In this document: piece after piece, positions 1 to 11,500 of the stretch
Layout of the letters: every line of letters starts with the position of its first letter
How positions within the stretch are numbered: the first letter of the stretch is position 1
Assembly (NCBI RefSeq): GCF_002443255.2
Contig: NW_019211454.1
Span: forward strand, 52,704,118 to 52,768,117
Direction of reading: 5' to 3'
Length of the DNA: 64,000 nt
Source: Varroa destructor
Lineage: Eukaryota > Arthropoda > Arachnida > Mesostigmata > Varroidae
Notes under the pieces: model-generated
Seen by the model: only the letters and a program-made list of their open reading frames with translations
Database searches by the model: none
What the model was told of the DNA's origin: nothing
Position numbers and translations under genes: made by a program

Positions 1-2293
1 TAGCTTAACAATAACCAGCTTTACTAGAAGTATATCATTGTAATCTGCCTCAGTATCTAAACAGAACTTTACGTACTTCAGCCGTACGTTCTATGAGGCC
101 AAAGCAAATTATAATATTGCATAAGAAAATAAGTTGATATCGAACGTGACGCCTACAGCCAGATGTACTCTAAAGTATGCGACTTGGATTTATAAGAACA
201 AAAAAATCCAACAAAATGCATCAATAGTCAATAATATTACTGAAAATACATTTGGGTATTTTTTTTTTATGTAAGAGCTGTTCATTCTCGATGTCTCAGA
301 TCTATTCAAAGATTTTTGACTGCAACAGCGTAGCCTATGCGGGCGAAATGGTTTTTTATCACACATATCAGTCGGTTTTGTTCGTCGTCGTTGATGCTGA
401 ATTACTGAAAATATGTTAAGGAACTTGGTCATTTTAGGTTTTTCTCATAGCAGCGGCTAGGCATGCTGTACTGCACTACGTCGGGTGCATTTATTCAAAA
501 GCGATGTTTATGCCTTCCATAATTGGCAGGTATAATGATCCTACTGGACAAGATAGTTCGGCGTATAGACAGAACATGATCGAACATCTTGTATTTTATC
601 TTAAGTAATCCGCAGGTAGTTCTTTGAGTGACATAATGTTTCATCTATAAAGCTAGTTATAATAGGACTTCGATATTATGGCTATTCGATAGACTGGTGC
701 CATCTCTAGCGGTTCGAACGTAATACATCGGGATTGAGTGACATGCTATAATCCAGAACGCCGCCTGTGTGATTATTGCTCAAGTTACTACTAAAAGTTG
801 ATACTACGAATAGCTTACTGATAGTCCTATTGTGACCACGTAACTGGGTTTTTTCGTAGTATGCAGTAAGCTTGCTTAAGACTGCTCGAATGCATCTACT
901 TTGTATATATTTACGACCTTTCATGTAAATAAAAAGCTGAACTATTTTACTCTAGTGTTCATATATAGTCACTGTGTCGTTGGAATTATTAGCTCGTTGC
1001 TTTCTCCTACTGGAACTCACGCTGACGCCAGTCACTTTCCCCGATCCACACTATCCATTAGATCTTCTTGGGTCGAATTATACAGACAGAAAAGTGAAAT
1101 ATCTATTAGTCTATAACTGATCATACTAAAATGTTGTGGTTTCTGCGGCGTCGTAAGCTGCACCATGTACGCATAAATACATAGATAGTTTACGATTTTT
1201 TCACTATATATATACATTGAGTTGAGTCGGGCTGCGCTGTTTCGTGTCGGAAACCTTTGCGGTTCGTGTCCGTCAGAATCTGTATCCTATTTAGTAGGTG
1301 CAGTTAAGAATCCATAAAAGCAACGCACACGTGTGGTGTATATACACATCGTGCGAACACGCTGGTATAGTGGAGACGATGTTAATAAAAATTGCTTACC
1401 TCAGTTGTCAACGATTTGTTTCATCGGGGCATCTATTTGCAAAAACTATTGTAGGGCAGCTTCGTGTTCCTATTCCTAGAAGTGAGGCTGAGGTATGATA
1501 TCGGTTATCGTTTGATCTGATGCTTTTTGCCGTACGCCACTTGCTATGCCATGTTATATACGTCAATCTGCTGATTGTCGGAAGTGGAATAGCAATTTCC
1601 GACAATCCGCTCCTTTGTTGTTTTTAAAATTACGAACGGCTTTTCAGAACATCGCCAATAGTTTGTTTGGATTTTTGGATATTAATCTAATTAATTTATT
1701 TAACATACAATCCCCAAGGCCACATCAGTGTTATATATATATTGTACCCCTTATACGTACCATCTTTCATCTATGGGAACGAATTTAGATAGTAGTCCTC
1801 TTCAGCTACGTAAAACCAACATACAACTTTTGTCAGTAGATATCGAGTTAGCTTCAGGCGCTGTTACGAAGACGCGCTGTATTTAAAGTGCTTCAATGAA
1901 CACTCTGACTTTGAGGTGTTCGCGATAAAAACAAAGTGGTCTAAATTATCCGTTAAACATTACCTTTTCAAACGTGCACTTAAAATAGTTAAACTCGTTT
2001 ATCCTACATATTTTACCCTCATCGAAACGACACACTTGGTATTTTGTTGAGCAATAATTGGCCGCTCGTAGGCACGTGATGCTCAATGATGGCCCTCACA
2101 TCCCATAATTTATTCACAAAAATCTATTGAACAAATAAGCGAAATAAATGGTGAGAGAATAAAAGCAAAACAAAAAACGCTAACACTGCGCTTTTTTAGC
2201 TTCTTCATTACAGTTAGATTCCCATAGAAGATCAACCAGCTCGGTACGCTGACAATCTTGTGATAGCGTTGGCGACAACATTGCTAATTAACG
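1..2293. other. Non-coding upstream region, nothing recognised
   Basis: No open frame here has splice sites, a recognisable motif or sustained coding character. The sequence is AT-rich with scattered stops in all frames. It precedes the ATG of the nucleotidase gene and must hold that gene's 5' UTR and promoter, but I see no TATA box or initiator that I would defend. Confidence 0.5.
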
Positions 2294-2546
2294 ATGGCCG
2301 CCACGGTAATGCTCATCCATTTCAACGATTGCTACAATGTCGAAGCACAAAAGACTGAGCCCGTGGGAGGCGCGACCCGTTTCTGTACGGCGGTTAAGTC
2401 ACTGCGGCCATTTAACCCATTGGTGTTATTCAGCGGCGATATTTTGGCTCCATCGATTATGAGCACGTTCACGAAGGGCGATCAAATGGTTCCCGTCCTC
2501 AACAGCATCCAAACTGATTGTGCCGTGTATGGAAATCATGACTTCG
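2294..2546 (+). CDS. Nucleotidase exon 1 (start, metal-binding motifs I-III)
   Basis: It begins at an ATG followed by G (AACGATGG) and encodes residues 1-84 plus one base. It contains LIHFND (residues 7-12), LFSGD (45-49) and YGNHDF (79-84). The donor is CTTCG|GTGCGT. It ends in phase 1, and the next exon completes the motif NHDFDFGVD exactly across the junction, which strongly supports the splice. Confidence 0.92.
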
Positions 2547-5500
2547 GTGCGTATCTTACACACGCATATACACCGAGACGCTTAGACGCTGTTCATTTGC
2601 GTGGTTTAGCAAATACGGAATCGCTTAACCTAGGTAATAGGCTGTTTCAAGCGTAGGATACGCATGTAGTTCGTTCGCCATTTTCCCGAAAGGCGTCTGC
2701 ATGTCTATTGCCTACTGCTCTAACGTTTTGGTAAGATTCACAGGTAAATCCCAGGTATTTATTTTGACATGATGGAACAGATCCACAAGTACCTTTTTTT
2801 TTGCTTTTGACTCTATGAATTTGCCTAATTATACGTGCATGCGTGCAAGACATTACATTATATTTATGTGCCATAGGCCGCAGGGGGAACGTGTATTCAT
2901 CGCATAGGAGATAGTAGACGAAACAGTTCACGGCTTACGGAAGCAATTGTACCTGCTGATCTTTTATGGCAATGTTGAAACATTTATAGTCTGTTTGGGT
3001 AAATGACTGGGTTTGAGGCAAATGCATTAGCAGTAATAAAACTTATTTATGATGTCCACATTTTTACCAGAAAAAAGCGTATTGATTGTACCAAACAAAT
3101 AACTAATTGAAATTATTTTCTTCATCTCGAATTGTCCTCATATATGGTAAAAAATCATCGACACGTACATATACTAAATTAATTTAGTAATACTATTATT
3201 GCGTCTGTGCGTTGTGAAGTTTGATCTATAGTTTTTCTTAGACTTAAAAATAAATCTCATCTAACTTATTGTAAATAAAAAAAAAACTCTACTATAAATA
3301 TAAATATATTTTTTACCGCTCAGTTTTTTTTTTACTTCATAGATGTCATATATAACTTGCTTCAATTCCGATAGCAAACGAATTATGTGACCTATCATCG
3401 AAATCCAATCTGACTTTCGTGTATAAAGATATAAAATTTCTGTTTCTGTATTAGATTTCGGCGTAGACAACCTGATCGACTTTAAGGATAAATGTAAATT
3501 TCCATGGCTGATGAGCAACGTTGTTGACAACGAAACTCAGAAACTATTGGCTGACGGCTCTGAATTTGTCATTCTCGAACGCACTGGAAAAAAGGTAGAA
3601 TAGGTGAAAGAAAGCCTAATAGAAAGGGTCATTTTAACAAGGTACAATAAGCGTAACTGAATTGAAATCTAACTTTAGACAATATAATTATTTATGTCAG
3701 TTCAGTTCTTATAAAATCAACGGAATCACCGATTAAGGATGTTAAAAATATGAAAAGAGAAAACATATTTTTATATTAACATAGAATGTACGTACGTTAT
3801 CGTCATCAAGTATCATCAAGTATAGCGTAAAGACAAACCAAATGGAAGGCGGCCTTTTGTACTAATCTTTTTTTGTTGCTCAGTGTCCTTTATTCGCGGC
3901 CCTGTATAAGTTCTGTGAAGCGGTTTATACGTGCGGATCAGAATTATAGACAATTTTGTCATATACAATTTTTTTTCAGACTATTATTAAGTCGACTTAA
4001 TGGCTATTTAAACTGGTCTTCTAGGGCCATGGCTATTTAAGGGCATCTAGAATCGTACGTAATAGAGATGAAAACTACAATCGAGGGTCTACCGAGGGGA
4101 TCTTAGAAAGATTTGTTGGAGTAACGATAATAGACAATTTTATAATGTATGGTAGTCATTTGTAAGGCAGACTTACCTTGGGCAGAACGTTATTGATATT
4201 AGTAACGGGGCTCTTAGATAGTCTGACGATATATAGCTGTGAGTAGCTAAATCTACATATTTTAATTCTTCCCACAACTATCTAACGGTGTCCATTTCGA
4301 TGGTCAAAAAAAAACTAATATTAGACCCATTTGTTATTGTCATTTTGTGCGTTGTTTTAGTTTGGAATTATCGGCCTTGTAGAAGAAGAATGGTTGGCTA
4401 CGCTAGCTACAATTGACGCTGAGCAGGTAGAGTTCCGAGATTTCGTAACTGAAGGACGACGGTTAGCTCGACTCCTCAAAGGACCGAATCATGGATGCCG
4501 CTATGTGATAGCTCTTACCCATATGCGATTTCCCAATGATTGTCGATTGGCGGAGAACGTCGATGAAATCGATCTAATTCTTGGCGGACACGATCACGTT
4601 TATGAAATTAAAAAATGTGCAGGTGGGCACATATATATGATGAAATAAATTGATTGATAGTATTAATTTGTTAGTTTTGTTTTCAGAGTGAATTGTTTTT
4701 ATAGATAACTTTAGCACGTGGGACCCGTGCCAATTTGGGTTATTGAGTTACTATTTGTCCCATGTTGGACCCTAAGCAAAATTGCCCCGTTTGGATCGTA
4801 ATGATTTTGCAATGAACTATTTTAAAGCTTCTTTTTTTAAGGTTTGATATTCACTCGATTACAATATATGATGTTTGCAGGAAAGTATATCGTGAAATCC
4901 GGAACCGATTTTCGCCAATTCTCCAAAATTATTCTAACGTTTACAGTCGAGGGACCAGTCGACGTAACTATTGAGGAGGTAAATATCACATCTAAATACG
5001 ACGAAGACGAAGATCTCCTCCAAGAGCTCAAGAAGTACGACGCAGTAGTTCAAGGTGAGACGAAATTCTCGTATATAAAATTCTATTGCCTAGATACAAA
5101 AAAAGTATCAAAGATATTAGTGTGATCAGAATGCTGTTTAAAGACTGGCATTTAAAAGGTCTCAAATACTTACCCTCAATATGTAATCTCTGTGAGCTTG
5201 TCGCTCAAGCAGGTAAAATGGATGAAGTTTTGGGTCAGTTCTCAGTGGACCTCGATGGCCGATTTAGCTCAATCCGTACGTCTGAGACGAATTTAGGAAA
5301 TTTTATCACGGACGTTATGCTAGCTGCGACGCATTCCGACCTCGCATTGCTCAATTCGGGCACCCTCCGCTCAGATCGAGTGCATCCGAAAGGTTCTTTC
5401 ACCATGCGTGATTTGGTGAGCAAACTACTATGAACAAAGAACACCAATAGTAAATTTATATTCGCTATAAAAGTTATTTTGTGTAGATGCTTTACCACAA

Positions 5501-8500
5501 TAGAATATACACTGCATCACACGTTTATTATATCACATAATTGATAATAATATGCTTTCTATTTTATGTGAATGAATAATATTTGATGTTTGTATATTCA
5601 GAGAAAATTATACCAGTTAGTATTTGTACGTCGTGTCGGTCGCATATATCTTTATTCCAGGTGACTGTCCTTCCAATGATGGATAGTTTAATAGTTCTAG
5701 AGGTTACAGGAAAGCAAATCGTAGGGGCCCTTGAAAATGGCGTAAGCCTGTATCCGAGACTCGAAGGACGATTTCCACAGGTAAGTACGTCATCGTGTAT
5801 CGTTCTTGTAACTTCCATACTTGTTAGCGGTAAGTGTAATGATTTGTTAAAAATACTTGATGTTGTCTTATCTTTAGCAGTTATTAGCTGACAAAACTTT
5901 AACAGGCCAGAGAAACCTTCTATTTGTCTCGTATTAAACATCGCTTAGTGTTTAAATCGTTTATTTCATTATTGCTTATCTTAGGTGTCTGGAGTTTCAT
6001 TTGCATTTGATCCTCGAAAGCCAGCAGGCAAACGTATAAACCCCGACCACGTAAAGATTGGAGATGAAAAGCTCGATCTGAACCAAAGATACCGACTTGT
6101 CACGAAGATGTACCTTTACCAGGGCAAGGACGGTTACGACATTCTTAAGAACTCGCTTATATTGGTAACTGATGGCGTATTATTTATTTAATGATTTAGA
6201 GAAACAAGAGCAATTTGCGCTTTACGAATGTAATTTTTCAGCCCATTTAAGCACTCAACAAGGTATAACCAGGGGATTTTTTAATATACTCTGTCAAGCG
6301 GTCTTTTTCTTCTTGACATCTTCGATGGTAAGCCGATGTTAAGCTCGATGTTAAGGTCGCAGCCTTTCGCAGCCAAAGCGATTCGAAATTTTTGCGTTGA
6401 GTACGGTGTGAACTCCATAGCTGATAGGGCCGCTCAACGGTCGCTTAAAAGACACAGAAAGGTAAAAGAAGACAACCGGTGAATAACACGTGAATCAGCA
6501 GAGAGGCTAAATTCCAGTCGTATAATTATCTACCGTTATCTTGAGTCTAAAATATTTACCCAAGTTTAGAAAGCCTGGCAGCGCCGTAAGCTCAGTGAAG
6601 AGAACAAGGAAATGTGACATTTCGCCTAGCAGCAGGTAATACGCAACCGCAACGGCAGGTTTCTACGCAAACTGATCACCGATGACGAGCAACGTTCTCT
6701 CTACATTAATATAAAGTACAAAAAAAAATGGATAGCTTTGAGTTAAGCTAGATCACCATCCTGTCTGAAGGGAGCCCGCAATTCACCCGCTGAATGCGAC
6801 GTTCGTTTGAGTCCACTGCATTTTGTTGGTCTCATGGCAACGAGCTAGTGTTTCTACCGTCCGCAGGCACATAAAATTCGTAACGACGCATTTCACAATG
6901 AAGAAGGCTCTCGAACTCGGCGGACGCGTTGTTCAGTAGCAGACCCATAAGTTTTCAACGAAATAATACGACGAATACAACGAATACAGAAACCGGTTGG
7001 AGATGGGAGAAGATCATAACTAGTAACAATGAATAAATCGTAAATGAACTTTAAACTAAAATTAAAGTCAGATACTCCGTTTTTATCAAGTGGAAAAAAC
7101 TATTATTACCTGTGTACTTAATACTGTTGTGCTGCTATATCAGAGAAACATAAAACTCGATAAGCTTGTCGAGCGATGTGCCATCAATTTCAACCAAATC
7201 ATAGAATCATAAAGACGTATTATTAATTGTTAAGCTCTGCTTTATTTGATTTCCTATCGCTCTTTCAGATGGCTGAAGACGAATCGCCAGAATTATGTAC
7301 AGCAGTTCAGAATCATTTCCAGGCGATCAAGATGCTCACGGGGGCTCAAGAACATTGGCATACGCACCACAGACAAAGTCTTGTGGCTCTCTCAAGGAGG
7401 TTTGTGGTTAACTTGTTAACGTGTCTGTTTTCCACGCGATCCCAACAAATCTAACAATTTACACTGATGTTACGTTATGCCATGTTCTAGGTTCACATGA
7501 TACATGTATTATTTGTGAAAAATAAAGTACCACTTAATCATTCTTCTGTTTCAATTAGAAATGTTTCTAATTGATCACAAAAATGAACAACAGGTGATTT
7601 CACTGATTGTTTTATTATTTCCAATTTAATTCGAAACAGTTTGAACCATTAATAAGCAGCTTAACAAAAAGAAGGCTTGAAAAATTTACCTATATTTTTT
7701 TATACCGCTTATGTTAAAATTATTAAATTATTAAATGAAGACAAACAGAAATTTTAGTACAACAAAAACATGATTACGTTTAAAGCATATACGCTCTGAT
7801 TTTTTGTTTTTCTGCTTAGTTTAGTTATTAGTAAAACTTGAATAAAATGTTAGACATTCCCTTTCAACATACCCTTTCTACCAAAAACGTATAAATTAAG
7901 TAGTGCAGCCGGCAATTAATGGAAAATAGTGAAAAGTGGCTTAATTGATCTGTTTTCCTTTGTTATCTCAAATATTCGTATATCCGGTTTCGATATTTGC
8001 CTGAAGGGACGTTTATCGTTAACTCGACCATGAATAGATGTAATTTAGCTTTGGTGATTTCTTTAAATTTATTTCTTGTTAATTCATTGTCGTTCAACCC
8101 CGTTAACGTTTCACTGCATATATATTTTAATACACAAAGTTTGCTATATCAAGCTCATACGAAAACTCAAAATACGAAAACTGCACCTTCATATGCTACC
8201 ATAAAAGTTAAAATGCTGACTCTACACTTAGGAAAAAGTTATTCTCATTTGCTTCAGACATAGATTCTATTGGCCGCTAGAGATTAAACTTGCGATGTTG
8301 ATAAAATTTGGAATATAGTTTTTTTCGATACCGCCCTTAGGTTTTAGTCTGTTCTGGGATCAGGCTGCGACGACTTCTGTTTACTTTTCGACCCTTGCTG
8401 AATTTCAATGCTTGGTTAAGTTGTATGACGTTAAGTTCTATAGAACCAGCCCAGCCCCGGTGATGGAGTACTGCTTAGTCTGCTAAACTTGAAAGATGAG

Positions 8501-11500
8501 CGGTTTGAACACGAGTACAAACTAGACATACGTCGTTTCGTGATGGGAGAACGCCTAAATGCGGTGCCGGACGTAAAAGTTTTAATTTTAACTCTTTTAT
8601 TTACTAGCATATTTAACTTTAGTAACATATTAAAAACCGCAGCGTTCCGCTCACATCATTAAATCGGAAAAATCGAATGCATCTGTTATGTTTCTTTAAG
8701 GACATCAGTCAGTCTTTTTAATCATGGATATTACATACATATATAGATAACTAGTTCAGCACCGTTTAGCCGGACACAATGGTTAGTGCGGCAGGACCGG
8801 ACGTAAAATTCGACACATACATTTAATAGAATTCATTTATATANNNNNNNNNNNNNNNNNNNNNNNNNNNNNNNNNNNNNNNNNNNNNNNNNNNNNNNNN
8901 NNNNNNNNNNNNNNNNNNNNNNNNNNNNNNNNNNNNNNNNNNNTATGTCTTTTCCAGCCACTTAACCAATTGCATTCATTTGTTGATACCATTGGTAAGC
9001 TTTAATGGAATTTTGTTAATATTTACATGAGCAAATTATTTAATCTAAAGGTATTTATTGTTGAATTTCATTTGTGTTTTTATCAATATTCCATTTCTTC
9101 ATTATGTTTTTTTTAACTTCAAAATGTTTTTTTGTAATTTTAACTGTTTCGAAATCTGTAGCAGTAGACAGTGCTACTGAAAAATGTCGGGGAATTAGAG
9201 AAGAGACAAACATAGGGCAATAGTCTAGTTTGTTGTTTGTAGGAGTTTCCATGCATACACGTAACTTTAAGCAATGAGAAACGCCATACACACATAACTT
9301 TCATAGTATTTATTCATCTACTTGGATGAATATATTAAAACTATTCATCGGAGTTTTCCAACTCTGTCCTTAATACAAATATCGTGGTGTTCTTGCACTA
9401 CACATAGCAATATATATATATATAAAGTACGGTGGATTCTCTTATAATATATATATATTATAAGAGAATCCAACGTACTTTAAGATTGAATAATTTTTGA
9501 GCCAACAGAAATAGAACGATGATTCTTTAATATGTATTAGAAATCCTCTCCTTTATTACTTACTTACCTGTTTCGGCTCTCTGGCATCCTTTGGAAAGCC
9601 ACATACTCAACATTCTCCTTGCCATATGTAACTTTTCCTATCTATGGCTTCTTAAGGTAAATACACCCTGGGACATGCTTGCCTACGAGTTGTCCTTTTT
9701 TGGGACATTGAAAGCCCCGTAGTCAGACAAACCTATACTGAAAGAAAAGCGAATTGAAGCCAACATCGAATACTCTTTTACTCGATGCAAAAGGTAATTT
9801 AAAGGTTGCGATGAAGTCTCGCATAGTTATCAAGTAACCTGCGTGCTTCGATTGCCGTGCTAACGGTCCATGAGTTTCTTAAGGAACTTGAGGTAGCGAA
9901 CTAATTCATTTCTTCATTTTTGGCAAGTGTCTCATAGCAACAGATGTCCCGTGTAAGTACTACAATTCTTTTAAGTCCCAACTTAGCCGATATTGCTACC
10001 GAACTTTATTGCTTTCCAGAACGACTCTACACTGCACGCCTGATCTCTGTCCGGCTGGCGGTAAATATTGAACTATGTCTTGTTTATGGCTACCGTATCT
10101 TCCGGACGGTTTCTTTGTTGATTAAAGTTCCGCAGATTGCACGTAGAATGCACCACACTTATATGCACCACACAAACTGGCCTGGAATCAATTCACAGGG
10201 ACCCATTTTTTATTTCTTTCTGCATTTTTAGTACTGAAGTTATAATTCTATAACATATTAGATGTAAAGTTTTCCCCGATCGTGGCAGTGCATTCTTACG
10301 CTTCGTGTCCCGACATCTTGTCAACTCCTTGCTGGTCTTCAACACTCTAATCTTCATTCTTGAAACGTTCACAGCATTCACGCATTGTGCTTTCGCTTGA
10401 AGCCTCCTGGCCTACTGTGTTCACCAATCCTCCATGAGTGTTCGCAGCACAATGGCCTTCGAAGAATGCACAAAAGGTTGACAACTTAGTGTGGATCTTC
10501 GAGACTAAGGAAATATCTCTTTTTCAGAACAATTTTTTTGCAGTAAACTCAACCGGTTTTCCCTCAAACATTTCTGTAAAACTGAAACATTTACCACCCA
10601 GATTTCGCGCACTAACAACATTAATTTCGAAATTAAAAAAAAAACTTATTTAATTTCGACTTGTTAAATTCGGTCACGATTTATAGCATTAGCAGAAATC
10701 TGTAATGCATAAAAAAAACAACAATCGCGTAAAACCTCCCCTATAGAGCATTATACAATCTAGTTAATTAATTGAACGTCTCACACATATTTTAGAGGTT
10801 TCGCACGAAATTAGTAGACATTTCCATTGTCGTAAACCTACGTAAGATCCACTACCACTTATTCCAGCATTGTTTTATTCTGAGTACGGACAACCTGTTA
10901 AACGCAATGGTAGCGACGTATAACGTCATGCAGCAGTGCCATATATCGACCATCGTATCAAACGGAAGATCTATTTTGACCCTATCCTATATCCTGAACA
11001 TAGCTTGTAATATGAAAGGCATATTTCGCTTGCTTATATTTTTTAGATCTGTTTGAATATCCACGTATCGATGACATCAAGTCAAGTTTGCATTTTGATT
11101 TAAATATTTCCTGTTTATAGGCACAGCGTTGTTCGTATGGCAGAGGAAGCTCACCATGGACACAACAGACAGCCGGTGTTAATTAAAGGCGGGTCGCAGG
11201 ATGCGTCCGCACGGCGGGCTCAATTCGGAACACGACAGTCATCATTGGATAACGTTGAACATGAACAAGCGAAGCTCAGCCCAAGAGTCGAGGGTCGGAT
11301 AGTTGTCCTTGCGCGCGAGGTTTGAATCGAGAAACTTTAAAAAAATTGTTATTATACGCTTTACTGTACCGTATGTTTATGCTGATCGTTGACATAATAA
11401 GAAAGAATGTAGAGATTGGTTGGCTATAGCTAGATGCAAATCGATATTTTTTGTAGTGGTCTTTTCGAGTAAAACACCTTCATATAAAACTAGAAATGGG

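Noticed and set aside
6180..7160. Terminal inverted repeats for the 6.4-kb mariner relic
   Set aside because: No convincing inverted pair flanking the transposase blocks could be found by eye.
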